From assembly GCF_000188295.1 (NCBI RefSeq), contig NZ_GL831112.1, forward strand, positions 1,280,734-1,324,569: a stretch of DNA of 43,836 bases, written 5' to 3'. The translations under genes were made by a program, and so were the position numbers. Source of the stretch: Streptococcus vestibularis ATCC 49124. GTDB taxonomy: Bacteria; Bacillota; Bacilli; Lactobacillales; Streptococcaceae. Below, piece by piece: positions 1 to 8,841 of the stretch; positions within the stretch are counted from its first letter, which is position 1; each line of letters starts with the position of its first letter. The notes beneath the pieces were generated by a model, which worked only from the letters and a program-made list of their open reading frames with translations, was not told where the DNA came from and ran no database searches.

Positions 1-63
1 ATAAGAATTTTCTTATATTTTATCACAAATTATCTTCAGCAAACTTAAAAAAATATCGAAATT

Positions 64-90
64 TTAAAAAACTTGCCTCAATTTGAGACA
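64..90 (-). terminator. Terminator of folD-nnrD
   Basis: On the minus strand a 7-bp stem (TGTCTCA / TGAGGCA, one G-T pair) with a 3-base loop is followed by AGTTTTTT. It lies just after the nnrD stop codon, so it should end the folD-nnrD transcript. Confidence 0.7.
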
Positions 91-101
91 TGTTTTCAGA
101 T

Positions 102-938
102 TTATAATGACAATTTTTTCATCCAGCTAGGAATAGCCTTGCTGATGCGAGTTGGCAAAACCACATAAGCATTTTCAGCGATATTATCCGCAATAGCTGA
201 GTGAAGCCAAGTCGCAATTATGACTGCCTTGTAAGAGTCAGTTGAGGCAAATTGGGCAAGAAAACCAGTAACCATACCAGCCAAGGTATCTCCCATTCCT
301 CCAGTCGCCTGATAGGGCCCACCGACCTCTAAATGGGCTACTTCTGCTCCCTGATAAACAGCTGTCTTATGACTCTTGGCAACTAGAATTGTCCCACTTT
401 GAAACTCCTCTAAGGCTCTTTGAGTATTGGAAACCGACTGCTCTGAAATAGCTAAACCAGACAGTCTTTCCCATTCCTTTTGATGGGGAGTAAGTATAAG
501 GTGACACTCTGGCAAACTGCTCTTTTTTTTGTGTGCCAACAGATTAAGAGCTGAACCATCAACAACCAAGTTCTGGTTTGACCTAATATTTGCCAAGACC
601 AAATCCAAAGCCCGACCAGCCGTCTCCTCCTCACCTAGGCCAGAACCGATTAATACCACATCAGCTGCCCTAAGATTATCAAGAAATCTTTCAGTCTCCC
701 TTAGGTCAAAGGCCATAGCTTCAGGAAGGTGAGCATGAAGGGCTGTGATATTGTCACGATCTGTAGCAACTGTAACCAAACCTGAACCACTGTTGACACA
801 GGCAATAGCAGCCATAATGATGGCACCACCATAAGGATAAAGTCCACCAACCAAAAGCACTCGACCATAAGAGCCCTTGTGAGACTCTCTCAATCTAGGC
901 CTTATCACTTGCCTAACTAAATCGTCATCAACTTTCAT
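102..938 (-). CDS. nnrD: ADP/ATP-dependent NAD(P)H-hydrate dehydratase
   Basis: A 278-residue ribokinase-like protein of the CARKD/NnrD family. The family dehydrates the damaged S-form of NAD(P)HX back to NAD(P)H in the cytosol. Visible motifs are the N-terminal GRVLLVGG strand, the LIGSGLGEEE stretch, and the family signature ATGGMGDTLAGMVTGF near the C-terminus, whose Asp is the expected catalytic base. There is no fused epimerase (NnrE) domain, as is usual in streptococci. The ATG follows AAAGGAT, and the folD stop codon is only three bases upstream, so the two genes are co-transcribed. The link to folD is conserved in lactic acid bacteria; a shared NADP role is plausible but inferred. Confidence 0.9.
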   Translation of the reverse strand: MKVDDDLVRQVIRPRLRESHKGSYGRVLLVGGLYPYGGAIIMAAIACVNSGSGLVTVATDRDNITALHAHLPEAMAFDLRETERFLDNLRAADVVLIGSGLGEEETAGRALDLVLANIRSNQNLVVDGSALNLLAHKKKSSLPECHLILTPHQKEWERLSGLAISEQSVSNTQRALEEFQSGTILVAKSHKTAVYQGAEVAHLEVGGPYQATGGMGDTLAGMVTGFLAQFASTDSYKAVIIATWLHSAIADNIAENAYVVLPTRISKAIPSWMKKLSL

Positions 939-941
939 AAG

Positions 942-1796
942 CTATCCTTTCGAACTACGAAGAGCAGCTTGATAGGTCTGTTCCATCAGCATGGTAATAG
1001 TCATAGGACCTACACCACCTGGGACAGGAGTGATCATGCCAACCTTCTCTTTCACTTGATCAAAATCAACATCGCCACAGAGTTTACCTTCTTCATCGCG
1101 GTTGATTCCTACATCAATGACAACCGCACCCTCTTTGACAAATTCTTCCGTTACAAATTTTGCACGGCCAATAGCCACAATCAAAACGTCAGCCTTGTTA
1201 CAAACTTTAGCCAAATGTGGCGTACGTGAGTGGGTCAAAGTAACTGTGGCATTTTTCTCCAAGAGAAGCTGTGCCATAGGCTTACCTACAATATTACTGC
1301 GTCCAATGATAACTGCTGTCTTACCTTCCAATTCAACATTGTACTCACGAAGGATTTCCATAATTCCCGCTGGTGTACAAGGTACCATTTGAGGACGACC
1401 ATTCCAGAGGTTCCCAGTATTCATAGGATGGAAACCATCCACATCCTTTTTAGGATCAATAGCCAAAAGGATACGCATTTCATTAATATGATTTGGCAAT
1501 GGCAATTGAACCAAAATTCCATGGAAAAGCGGATCTTGATTGTACTTCTCAATAACCTCAATCAATTCTTCCTCGCTGATACTCTCAGAAAGATTGACCG
1601 TCTTACTGTGGAAACCAGCCTTTTTAGCAGCACGTTCCTTATTACGCACATAAACTTGACTAGCAGGGTTGTCTCCAACCATAATCACCACGAGTCCTGG
1701 AACAATCCATTCCTTTTCTTTTAGACGTGCTACCTTTTCTTGCAATTGATCCTGCATTTTAACAGCTAGGGCCTTACCATCCATCATAATCGCCAT
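942..1796 (-). CDS. folD: Bifunctional methylenetetrahydrofolate dehydrogenase/cyclohydrolase
   Basis: A 284-residue FolD that interconverts 5,10-methylene-THF and 10-formyl-THF, feeding purine synthesis and thymidylate/methionine one-carbon pools. Visible signatures are [14 protein letters not shown] (catalytic Lys region), [15 protein letters not shown], the Rossmann segment [14 protein letters not shown], and the C-terminal [13 protein letters not shown] start it at the ATG at 1796, reading [10 protein letters not shown], because GGAGAA sits 7 bases before it; the longer frame from 1826 adds ten residues that overlap the promoter. It is the first gene of the folD-nnrD operon. folA and thyA of the same cofactor cycle lie about 30 kb away in this window. 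Confidence 0.96.
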   Translation of the reverse strand: MAIMMDGKALAVKMQDQLQEKVARLKEKEWIVPGLVVIMVGDNPASQVYVRNKERAAKKAGFHSKTVNLSESISEEELIEVIEKYNQDPLFHGILVQLPLPNHINEMRILLAIDPKKDVDGFHPMNTGNLWNGRPQMVPCTPAGIMEILREYNVELEGKTAVIIGRSNIVGKPMAQLLLEKNATVTLTHSRTPHLAKVCNKADVLIVAIGRAKFVTEEFVKEGAVVIDVGINRDEEGKLCGDVDFDQVKEKVGMITPVPGGVGPMTITMLMEQTYQAALRSSKG

Positions 1797-1825
1797 GGGT
1801 GTTCTCCAATACATACTTTTTTTCA

Positions 1826-1834
1826 ATTATACCA
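1826..1834 (-). promoter_or_regulatory. folD promoter, extended -10
   Basis: The minus strand reads TGGTATAAT, an extended -10 (TGn plus TATAAT), 30 bases before the folD ATG. No good -35 is visible at 17 bp, which fits an extended -10 promoter. Confidence 0.55.
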
Positions 1835-1899
1835 TAGGGAGGCCTCTTTGTGACTCAATTTTCAAAATTTTCAAAAAGACATTTAAAATGAAACACAAA

Positions 1900-1922
1900 A
1901 AGCTGGGAATTTGTCCCAACTT
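1900..1922 (-). terminator. Terminator after decayed hydrolase gene
   Basis: A 9-bp stem on the minus strand (AAGTTGGGA / TCCCAGCTT) with a 5-base loop is followed by TTTGTG. It lies downstream of the pseudogene at 1948-2711 and probably once ended its transcript or that of the feo operon. Confidence 0.6.
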
Positions 1923-1947
1923 CGTCTGATTATTCTTCGTCATTAAT

Positions 1948-2711
1948 CTACAAAAATTTTGCTGACGCCATCCCTCAATAACTCTTAAGGTCTTTTACTG
2001 AAATTTACCACTTTCATACATGTGATCTGCACCCGTTAGTGAAACAAGAACTGAATCACGGTAGTTCCTAGCTGTTCTTCTAGCAATATTAGGATGAGTC
2101 ATCTTATTCTTACAAGAACAGGGCACGAAATGTTACTAAAATTCACGTAAACCGCCTTGGTCTTATCAAATCAATGAAGGGCCATCTGAGTGTAATATCC
2201 GACTCAAGCACTAGTATAGCAAAGACTTCTTCTTTTAAAGCTCCCTCCTGCTCATTCATACAATACTTGAAAAAATTCTTTTTTATAAGGTGGAATGGCT
2301 TTTTTCCAAAAACCCCAACGTAAAAAGTGTTCGCCGAAACAAGCTAGCATAGTTGAATAAAAGGCAAAAATATCAGCTATCAGAGCAGGTCACATGAGAA
2401 CCCTACCAGCAATTTCTGTCTTTTCAGCAACCATCATGCCACCAGACAACCTAAAGAGTGTCCCAAAATAAGCGGTGGCTGATTTTAACTTTCGATCAAA
2501 GCCACCAAATCATCTCGATAATCCTGCAAAGTTACGGTACCAACTTTAGTCAGACAGTCTTGATATGGTAAGTCACGGTAACGAAAGCTAGGTGTATGCA
2601 CCGTATACTCCATCTGACGGAGACCTATCGCAAATTCTCCCCAAATATTATCAGTACACCAGGTCTCATGAATTAGGGCACTCTCTCTCTGTTCAAACCC
2701 ATTTCTTTCAT
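1948..2711 (-). pseudogene. Decayed alpha/beta hydrolase
   Basis: No intact frame exists, but stitching minus-strand frames recovers a recognisable alpha/beta-hydrolase fold protein of roughly 250 residues. From the start at 2711 one reads MKEMGLNRE, then after a frameshift ALIHETWCTDNIWGEF and QMEYTVHTPSFRYRDLPYQD. A stop follows, then PLILGHSLGCL, which carries the nucleophile-elbow motif G-H-S-L-G (2449-2463). Further downstream, in shifted frames, come ADIFAFYSTMLACF, LRWGFWKKAIPPYK, and a terminal GADHMYESGKF that fits the catalytic His region. Several in-frame stops (TAA, TGA) and at least four frame changes are present, so this is an old inactivation. The original substrate cannot be told. 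It fills the long gap between folD and the feo genes. Confidence 0.85.
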
Positions 2712-2849
2712 TTCGCCTTTATTAAGTCACGCTAGATTCTTTCCATGTCATCATATCATACTTTCTCTTAGGAAACCTTTATACATTCCTCACAATTGTA
2801 AGAAAAAATGACCCCTTATCCAAATAAAAGCTCATTTTCTTATATTCCA

Positions 2850-2990
2850 TTAGTGATTAGCTTTATGCATTTCTTCTTTGACTGGACAAGAGCACTCGCA
2901 ATCGCCACAAGAACCTTTTCCTTTAATATAGTGACGGATACCAAGACCAGCCAAAGCAAAAATAATGAAGGCAATAATAAACGTAGACAT
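2850..2990 (-). CDS. FeoB-associated Cys-rich membrane protein
   Basis: A 46-residue protein that ordinary ORF calling misses. It starts at an ATG (2990) behind an excellent GGAGGAATTGTT ribosome site, 17 bases after the feoB stop codon. It reads MSTFIIAFIIFALAGLGIRHYI (one membrane segment), then a Cys cluster GSCGDCECSC with four cysteines, and a short polar tail. The layout of one membrane helix followed by a CxxCxCxC-like cluster, directly downstream of feoB, matches the FeoB-associated Cys-rich membrane protein family found in Firmicutes. These are thought to assist ferrous iron transport, possibly by metal or redox binding; that role is inferred from position. Confidence 0.88.
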   Translation of the reverse strand: MSTFIIAFIIFALAGLGIRHYIKGKGSCGDCECSCPVKEEMHKANH

Positions 2991-3007
2991 AACAATTCCT
3001 CCTAAAC

Positions 3008-5146
3008 CTAAATATGGGCTTCTTGAAGATTATCCAAGCTAATGATTTGATCCTTAATCTGACGCGGTTTACGAACAACAAAGTAAATCATAGTAACTAA
3101 AAGTAAGAAAGCAACAAAAGTCCAAATTGTCATTGACTTGCCGTACAGGATAACTTGGCCAAACTGGTAAAGAATTAAACTCACACAATAAGCCAAACCT
3201 GTTTGGAAACCGATAGCACCAACCGTCCATTTAAGACTGGCCATTTCACGCTTAATAGCTCCAATAGCCGCAAAACAGGGTGCACAAAGCAAGTTAAAAA
3301 TCAAGAAGGAATAGGCAGCTAAGGAAGAATAATCTGCTTGTAGAGCCGTAGCCAAACCAGCCTCACTACTGTTATGATAGAGAATTCCGAAGGTGGCAAC
3401 AACTGTCTCCTTGGCTGCTAAACCTGTGAGAGCAGCAACTGTTGACTTCCAATTTCCAAAACCAAGAGGTGCAAAAATCCAAGACAATCCTTTACCCAAA
3501 GTCGCTAAGATACTCATTTCCGTATCAACGGTCTGTAACATAAAGTTGTAGTTGGACATGAACCAAATCAGGACAGTCAAACTGAAAATAATTGTTCCCG
3601 CACGTTTGACAAAACTCATAGCCTTACCAAAGGCATAACGTAAGACCGATATGGCTTTAGGCCAGTGGTAGGCAGGCAATTCCATAATAAACGGACTGGT
3701 TAAGCCACCCAAAAAACTCGTCTTTTTGAGGGCAATACCTGATAGGATAATAGCAGCCACCCCAATAAAATAGGTACTTGGTGCCACAAAAGAATTACTA
3801 GGAAAGAAAGCTCCAGCAATCAAGGCAATAATTTCCAACTTGGCCGAACACGGCATGAAGGTCGCCGTCATAATAGTAATGCGACGGTCCCTTTCATTTT
3901 CAATGGTTCGACTAGACATAACCGCTGGAACCCCACAACCTGTCGAAATCAACATGGGAATAAAGGATTTTCCAGAAAGTCCAAAACGACGGAAAATACG
4001 GTCCATAACAAAGGCAATACGACTCATATATCCAATGTCCTCAAGCACACCCAAACAGATAAAGAGCACAAAAATTTGAGGAAGGAAGCCTAGCACTGTC
4101 CCAATCCCAGCGACAATCCCATCAACAATCAAAGACTTAAGCCAGTCCTGAACTTGAAGATAGTCAAGACCAGAAGTTACCAAATCTGGAACATACTTAC
4201 CAAAAAGCACATCGTTAGCCCAGTCTGTCCACATGGTTCCAACAGTCTGAATAGATAAGAAATAAACCAAATACATAACTGCTGCGAAAATTGGCAAGGC
4301 CAAAATACGGTTGGTGACAATTCTATCAATCTTATCTGACAAGGTCAGGTCAAAATCTTCTGTATAACTTTGAGCCATCTGGCAAACACGTTCAATAAAG
4401 GCATAACGCTCATTAATGACAATTGACTCCGCATCTTCTGTGAAAATTTCCTCAGTGATGCGAATGATATCTTTGATTTCTTTTCGTTGAAATGGGGACA
4501 AGTCTAGATCAGCCTCAACTAAAGCATCATGTTCAAAGAGTTTAATGGCATAAAAACGCGCAGACCTTTGTGGCACCGAATTTCCCAAAACTTCCAAAAT
4601 TTGTGAGATGGCAGCTTCTAATTTATCATCATAAATTGGAAAGGCAATATCACCGACTGTAGAAGTCGTCGTATGGGACGCCTTTTTCACTACCTGATCC
4701 ACACCAGTTTGCTTGAGAGCACTAGTAGCTACTACTGGCACGCCTAGATGATAAGATAATTTTTCAACATTAATCTGTTTTCCCTGAGCCTCTAAAACAT
4801 CACTCATGTTAAGCGCTAAAGTGACTGGAATACCTGTCTCAATCAACTGCGTTGTCAGATAAAGGTTACGCTCCAAATTTGTCGCATCGACTACATTTAA
4901 AATACTGTCAGCCCTTTGGCTCAACAAATAGTCACGCGCCACCTTTTCTTCAGGGCTATAGGGTGACATTGAGTAAATCCCTGGTAAATCCTGAATTTCT
5001 AAATCCTTATTCTTTTTGACCAGACCACTTTTTCGTTCTACAGTAACACCCGGCCAGTTACCAACACGCTGATTATTCCCTGTTATCAGGTTGAATAAAC
5101 TGGTTTTACCACTATTAGGATTACCTATTAATGCAATTTCTGTCAT
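3008..5146 (-). CDS. feoB: Ferrous iron transporter B
   Basis: A 712-residue FeoB, the membrane Fe(II) importer with an N-terminal G domain. The P-loop GNPNSGKTS is at residues 8-16, followed by GNWPGVTVE (switch), DLPGIYSMSPYSPEE (G3) and NMSD (G4). A helical linker precedes about ten membrane segments. These carry two Gate repeats, seen in GCGVPAVMSSRTI and in the MPCSAKLEI stretch, whose cysteines are proposed to line the iron path. Length is normal. The ATG at 5146 overlaps the feoA stop by four bases (ATGA), so translation is coupled. The ribosome site is GGGAGAGGAAAA. Confidence 0.97.
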   Translation of the reverse strand: MTEIALIGNPNSGKTSLFNLITGNNQRVGNWPGVTVERKSGLVKKNKDLEIQDLPGIYSMSPYSPEEKVARDYLLSQRADSILNVVDATNLERNLYLTTQLIETGIPVTLALNMSDVLEAQGKQINVEKLSYHLGVPVVATSALKQTGVDQVVKKASHTTTSTVGDIAFPIYDDKLEAAISQILEVLGNSVPQRSARFYAIKLFEHDALVEADLDLSPFQRKEIKDIIRITEEIFTEDAESIVINERYAFIERVCQMAQSYTEDFDLTLSDKIDRIVTNRILALPIFAAVMYLVYFLSIQTVGTMWTDWANDVLFGKYVPDLVTSGLDYLQVQDWLKSLIVDGIVAGIGTVLGFLPQIFVLFICLGVLEDIGYMSRIAFVMDRIFRRFGLSGKSFIPMLISTGCGVPAVMSSRTIENERDRRITIMTATFMPCSAKLEIIALIAGAFFPSNSFVAPSTYFIGVAAIILSGIALKKTSFLGGLTSPFIMELPAYHWPKAISVLRYAFGKAMSFVKRAGTIIFSLTVLIWFMSNYNFMLQTVDTEMSILATLGKGLSWIFAPLGFGNWKSTVAALTGLAAKETVVATFGILYHNSSEAGLATALQADYSSLAAYSFLIFNLLCAPCFAAIGAIKREMASLKWTVGAIGFQTGLAYCVSLILYQFGQVILYGKSMTIWTFVAFLLLVTMIYFVVRKPRQIKDQIISLDNLQEAHI

Positions 5147-5619
5147 TTTTCCTCTCCCTCTTCCAGCATGACCACACTAATCATTTGCGCTTCCGACTTG
5201 CGTAGAGTTAATTCATACCCTCTCAAGCTAATTTCTAGAGGATCTCCCAAAGGTGCTACCTTACGCAATAAGACTCGAGTACGCTTTGTGATTCCCATAT
5301 CCATAAGACGTCGTTTGGTTTCATTTGCTGAAAAAATATCAGTAACAATAGCCGAACGTCCAACTGGTAATTCAGAAAGAGGTATCTTTTCCTGATCTTC
5401 CTCCGCAGGTGCCAAATCAATCTTATCCAGAATCGAAGCATCAAAGGCTAAGCGACTCCCCTTAACGATAATAATAGCACTGTTCTTGGTCTTAGTTACC
5501 ACCTCAATCGTTTCACCGGCAGCCAACCCTAAGTTAGATAAGTGTAAAAGACTATCCTTAGGGAGGTTAATGCCAAGAATCCGGTAAGGCGTTTTTAAGG
5601 CCGCATCATATATGAGCAT
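5143..5619 (-). CDS. feoA: FeoA protein with two FeoA domains
   Basis: A 158-residue protein, twice the length of an ordinary FeoA (about 75-80 residues). Two SH3-like FeoA units are visible: residues ~1-75 (RILGINLPKDSLLHLSNLGL, then a turn near KGSRLAFDASI) and ~80-155 (SELPVGRSAIVTDIF, RRLMDMGITKRTRVLLRKVA, then RGYELTLRKSEAQMISV). Only the second copy keeps the typical R-L-M-D-M-G-I signature. FeoA binds FeoB and is thought to regulate its activity. First gene of feoA-feoB-Cys-rich protein. Upstream at 5657-5665 is a TGCTATAAT extended -10. No clear metal-regulator operator was identified. Confidence 0.92.
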   Translation of the reverse strand: MLIYDAALKTPYRILGINLPKDSLLHLSNLGLAAGETIEVVTKTKNSAIIIVKGSRLAFDASILDKIDLAPAEEDQEKIPLSELPVGRSAIVTDIFSANETKRRLMDMGITKRTRVLLRKVAPLGDPLEISLRGYELTLRKSEAQMISVVMLEEGEEK

Positions 5620-5656
5620 ATTTCTTGACCTACTTTATTATTTTTGATATGGCATC

Positions 5657-5665
5657 ATTATAGCA
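5657..5665 (-). promoter_or_regulatory. feo operon promoter, extended -10
   Basis: The minus strand reads TGCTATAAT 38 bases before the feoA ATG. The -35 region is weak. A metal-responsive repressor would be expected to act here, but I see no convincing operator. Confidence 0.5.
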
Positions 5666-5737
5666 TATTTATCCATCTTTTCCGCAATATTATCCTAAAC
5701 AAGAATGATTCTAGAAAAGCAGAACACAAAAAAGAAA

Positions 5738-5758
5738 AGGCTGGAAAAGTTCCAACCT
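5738..5758 (-). terminator. Terminator of amino-acid ABC operon
   Basis: The minus strand forms AGGTTGGAA / TTTCCAGCCT around a short loop and continues TTTCTTTTTT. It lies 34 bases after the ATPase gene stop. Confidence 0.75.
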
Positions 5759-5791
5759 TCACAAACAATGTATACATACTTAATGAATATA

Positions 5792-6526
5792 TTACAAAAC
5801 TTTACTCAAGAAATCCTTGGTACGATCTTCCTTAGTATTGTCGAAGATCTCTTGTGGTGTACCTTCTTCGACAATGACACCGCCATCCATAAAGATGACA
5901 CGGTCAGCTACCTCGTAGGCAAAGCCCATTTCGTGGGTAACGATCGCCATTGTCATCCCTGATTTAGCGAGGTCTTGCATAACTGCAAGAACTTCACCAA
6001 CCATTTCTGGATCAAGGGCTGATGTAGGTTCGTCAAACAAGAGAACGTCCGGATCCATAGCTAAACCACGTGCAATCGCAATACGTTGTTGCTGACCACC
6101 TGATAGACTCGTTGGGTAGGCATCTGCCTTATCTTTCAAGCCAACCTTTTCTAAAAGTTCCATAGCCTTTGCTTCTGCATCAGCTTTAGAAACACCCTTA
6201 GTCTTAATTGGTGACAAGGTGATATTTTCTTTAACTGTCATATTAGGGAAGAGGTTGAACTGTTGGAAAACCATTCCCATCTTTTCACGCATTTTAAAAA
6301 TATCGTTGCTCTTGTCTGTAATATCCACACCTTCAAAGGAAATTACCCCTTTTGTAGGCGTTTCAAGTAAGTTCATTGAGCGTAGGAAAGTTGATTTACC
6401 AGATCCTGAAGGACCAATGATAACCACTACTTCACCTTTTTTAATATCTAAATCAATCCCTTTGAGAACTTCGTTTTTACCAAAATACTTGTGGAGATTT
6501 TTAATCTCAATAATTGTTTCTGCCAT
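5792..6526 (-). CDS. Polar amino-acid ABC importer ATPase
   Basis: A 244-residue ABC ATPase of the GlnQ/ArtP type that powers import of polar amino acids. All motifs are present: Walker [11 protein letters not shown]-loop VFQQFNLFP, signature LSGGQQQR, Walker [13 protein letters not shown], and switch His in IVTHEMGFA. Its ATG overlaps the permease stop codon by one base (TAATG), so the two are translationally coupled; the ribosome site is GGGAGGGACG inside the permease gene. No substrate-binding protein is encoded next to the pair, so the binding subunit must be elsewhere and the substrate (glutamine, glutamate, arginine or cystine are typical) cannot be set from sequence. Confidence 0.93.
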   Translation of the reverse strand: MAETIIEIKNLHKYFGKNEVLKGIDLDIKKGEVVVIIGPSGSGKSTFLRSMNLLETPTKGVISFEGVDITDKSNDIFKMREKMGMVFQQFNLFPNMTVKENITLSPIKTKGVSKADAEAKAMELLEKVGLKDKADAYPTSLSGGQQQRIAIARGLAMDPDVLLFDEPTSALDPEMVGEVLAVMQDLAKSGMTMAIVTHEMGFAYEVADRVIFMDGGVIVEEGTPQEIFDNTKEDRTKDFLSKVL

Positions 6527-7209
6527 TATTTACGTCCCTCCCCAAGTCGTTTTTCCATTTGTTTCAAGAGTGCAGTCATAGCCGTTGTCACAATCAAATA
6601 ATAGAAGGCTGCGAACAAGAGCGGTGTCAAAGTCAGGTAGGTTGTAGTTGCAACAGTTTGTGCACCATTCCACAATTCCATAACCCCGATAGTTTGCAAA
6701 AGTGAACTATCCTTGATAATAGTGACGAACTCGTTACCCAAGGCAGGCAAGATATTTTTAATAGCTTGAGGCAAGACCACATAACGCATGGTATTCCATG
6801 GACGGATACCAAGTGAGTAGGCAGCTTCAACCTGACCTTTAGGGATAGACTCGATACCTGCACGCACGCTCTCAGAAATATAAGCCCCACTGTTCAAAGA
6901 AAGGACAATAATACCTGGAACGATACGTGACAAATCAAGGTTTAAAATCCCAAACTGAACAGTTGGAAGATTCATGTGGATGAGGTTAAAAGCAATCATA
7001 ATCTGCACAACCATAGGAGTCCCACGGAAAACCCAAACATAAAGGCTTACCAACCACTCCAAAGGTTTGATTCCAGAACGCTTGGCCAAGGATACCAAAA
7101 CCCCAAGGATGGTTCCGAAGAAGACCACGCAGACTGAAATCATAATTGTTACTAAGACACCATAGTTAAAGTAAGACCAAAACTGTGGTAGAAATGAAAA
7201 ATTCATCAA
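6526..7209 (-). CDS. Polar amino-acid ABC importer permease
   Basis: A 227-residue inner-membrane permease of the HisM/GlnP type with about five membrane segments (first near residues 10-40, last near 200-220). The cytoplasmic EAA loop that docks onto the ATPase reads [22 protein letters not shown]. Family signature [15 protein letters not shown] precedes it. Length is normal for a permease without a fused binding domain. The ribosome site is AAGGAGTATCTTG before ATG. A TATAAT -10 lies at 7236-7241 (minus) with a weak -35. It is the first gene of a two-gene operon. Confidence 0.93.
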   Translation of the reverse strand: MMNFSFLPQFWSYFNYGVLVTIMISVCVVFFGTILGVLVSLAKRSGIKPLEWLVSLYVWVFRGTPMVVQIMIAFNLIHMNLPTVQFGILNLDLSRIVPGIIVLSLNSGAYISESVRAGIESIPKGQVEAAYSLGIRPWNTMRYVVLPQAIKNILPALGNEFVTIIKDSSLLQTIGVMELWNGAQTVATTTYLTLTPLLFAAFYYLIVTTAMTALLKQMEKRLGEGRK

Positions 7210-7295
7210 GATACTCCTTACTAATATTCTTCAATATTATATCAGAAAACTGTATAATAATAAAGTATTTTTCTTATAAATGCGGAATTTCAGTA

Positions 7296-7322
7296 TAAAA
7301 AATAAAAGATTGCACAGCAATC
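7296..7322 (-). terminator. Distal terminator hairpin
   Basis: The minus strand reads GATTGC-TGT-GCAATC then TTTTATTTTTT. It is the last of three hairpins downstream of the YkuJ-like gene and lies just upstream of the permease promoter, so it insulates the transport operon. Confidence 0.6.
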
Positions 7323-7400
7323 AAAAACTCTACGAAAACTTTTGAAGTGACTCCAATTTTTTGTAATTAAAACAAGCATAAACTGAAACTCTAGCCCTAA

Positions 7401-7429
7401 AAAAACACCTGAAACTATTGAGTCTCAGG
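7401..7429 (-). terminator. Terminator downstream of YkuJ-like gene
   Basis: The minus strand forms CCTGAGAC / GTTTCAGG (one G-T pair) around a 6-base loop, followed by TGTTTTTTT. It is a strong intrinsic terminator for the argF/YkuJ side. A further hairpin (TTGGATCC / GGGGTCCAA) sits at 7442-7465, immediately after the stop codon. Confidence 0.8.
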
Positions 7430-7473
7430 CATTTTGAATTTTTGGACCCCTATCTGAGGATCCAAATTAATTA

Positions 7474-7704
7474 TTAGTAAAGCAAATCATAGATTTCCAT
7501 TGCAATCAAGTCGATGCTATCAAATGAGTATGACTCGCGAGCTTCAACATCACGCAATGTGAACACTGGACCATTTTCAGGATCGTTACTAAATGATACT
7601 TCGGCAACAACTACTCCTTCGCGTTCAAAATTACGTTTCAAATTACCACCATCAGCCGCCATCATTTCCAGACGGTTAATGATTCTCACCAAATGTGATT
7701 CCAT
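7474..7704 (-). CDS. YkuJ-like protein (DUF1797)
   Basis: A 76-residue small soluble protein that I recognise as the YkuJ/DUF1797 family of Firmicutes. It reads MESHLVRIINRLEMMAADGG at the N-terminus and ends in an acidic, aromatic helix (SIDLIAMEIYDLLY). Function unknown; the B. subtilis homologue is a small alpha/beta protein. The ribosome site is TAGGAGAAATAAC. It lies 68 bases after argF with no clear terminator between, but a TGATAAAAT extended -10-like sequence precedes it, so it probably also has its own promoter. Confidence 0.8.
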   Translation of the reverse strand: MESHLVRIINRLEMMAADGGNLKRNFEREGVVVAEVSFSNDPENGPVFTLRDVEARESYSFDSIDLIAMEIYDLLY

Positions 7705-7772
7705 GTTATTTCTCCTATTAATTGTGTATTTCTTACTTATTTTATCACACTTATGGGAAAAATGGGGGAATT

Positions 7773-8753
7773 TTAAATATTTTTCAAGGAATTGTACATA
7801 ATGGCCTTGATAGAGTGCATACGATTCTCAGCTTCTTGGAATATGATGTCACTGTATTTTTGGAAGACTTGATCTGTAATTTCTAACTCTGCCAAACCAT
7901 ATTTGTCATAGATTTCTTTTCCAATTTGGGTATTGAGATCATGAAAGGCTGGGAGACAATGCATAACGGTAACATCTGGATTTTCTGTCTTGGCTAGTAG
8001 GTCTGCATTAATTTGATAAGGCAAGAGTAAATCAATACGAGATTTAAAATCTACCTCTTCACCCATAGATACCCAGACATCCGTATAAAGCATATCCACT
8101 CCCTTGACCTCTGAAATATCATCTGTAATGGTTAAATCGGCACCATTATTATGTTTCTGAGCTAGGGCTACAATCTCATCTTCGGGTTGCAGCACCTCTG
8201 GGGCAATAATCTTAACATTAACGCCTAAAATAGCCGAAGTGACCAAAAGTGAGTTGGCCATATTATTTCTACCATCTCCAATATAGGCAATGGTCAAATC
8301 TTCCAAACTACCAAAACGCTCCTTCAAAGTCATGAAATCCGCAATCATTTGAGTTGGATGCCAGGTATCCGTCAAACCATTCCAGACCGGAACACCTGAG
8401 TACTTAGCCAAATCCTCGACATCTTCTTGCTTAAACCCACGGTATTCGATTCCATCAAACATAGATCCAAGCACCTTGGCCGTATCAACAACAGATTCCT
8501 TCTTACCCATCTGAATGTCTCCAGCACCAAGGTAGGTCACATTCATACCTAGGTCCTGACCGGCCACTGTAAAAGCTGAGCGGGTTCTTGTAGATGTTTT
8601 TTCAAAAATCAAGGCAATATTTAAACCATCTAAATATTTATGCGGAATTCTATCTTTCTTTAACTGTTTAAATTTTATGGATAAATCAATCAACTCCTCT
8701 AGTTCCTGCTTAGTAAAGTCGATTTCTCTCAAAAAGGATTTAGTTTGTGTCAT
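7773..8753 (-). CDS. argF: Ornithine carbamoyltransferase
   Basis: A 326-residue OTC that joins carbamoyl phosphate and ornithine to give citrulline in arginine synthesis (or runs the reverse in the deiminase pathway). The carbamoyl-phosphate loop [14 protein letters not shown] ([12 protein letters not shown]), and the ornithine-binding HCLP motif (MHCLPAFHD) are intact. No arcA or arcC is adjacent, and a perfect ARG box lies upstream, so a biosynthetic, ArgR-controlled role is more likely; this is inference. The gene diverges from clpE. The ribosome site is modest (GAAGAGAG). Confidence 0.95.
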   Translation of the reverse strand: MTQTKSFLREIDFTKQELEELIDLSIKFKQLKKDRIPHKYLDGLNIALIFEKTSTRTRSAFTVAGQDLGMNVTYLGAGDIQMGKKESVVDTAKVLGSMFDGIEYRGFKQEDVEDLAKYSGVPVWNGLTDTWHPTQMIADFMTLKERFGSLEDLTIAYIGDGRNNMANSLLVTSAILGVNVKIIAPEVLQPEDEIVALAQKHNNGADLTITDDISEVKGVDMLYTDVWVSMGEEVDFKSRIDLLLPYQINADLLAKTENPDVTVMHCLPAFHDLNTQIGKEIYDKYGLAELEITDQVFQKYSDIIFQEAENRMHSIKAIMYNSLKNI

Positions 8754-8788
8754 ATGTATCTCTCTTCCGTTCTGAATAATATATAAAT

Positions 8789-8817
8789 ATTATATATTAT
8801 TTATTCATTTTATACAA
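8789..8817 (-). promoter_or_regulatory. argF promoter
   Basis: The minus strand has TTGTAT (8812-8817), a 17-bp spacer and TATAAT (8789-8794), 36 bases before the argF ATG. The spacer is AT-rich. Confidence 0.7.
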
Positions 8818-8822
8818 GTGTT

Positions 8823-8840
8823 TTTGAATTAAAATTCAAT
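8823..8840. promoter_or_regulatory. ARG box (ArgR/AhrC operator)
   Basis: The 18 bp TTTGAATTAAAATTCAAT match the classical ARG-box consensus wNTGAATwwwwATTCANw at every defined position and contain a near-perfect palindrome. The box sits six bases upstream of the argF -35 element, where an ArgR hexamer could control argF. Confidence 0.75.
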
Positions 8841-8841
8841 A

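Noticed and set aside
969..1724. Three plus-strand open frames inside folD
   Set aside because: They are antisense shadows of a clear folD; no ribosome sites or recognisable domains.
2808..3005. A 65-codon plus-strand frame
   Set aside because: It is antisense to the Cys-rich protein, which has a good ribosome site, a membrane helix and a Cys cluster on the minus strand.
7333..7395. Possible 29-codon peptide (MLVLITKNW start) between terminators
   Set aside because: No ribosome site and it runs into the terminator hairpin; too weak to call.
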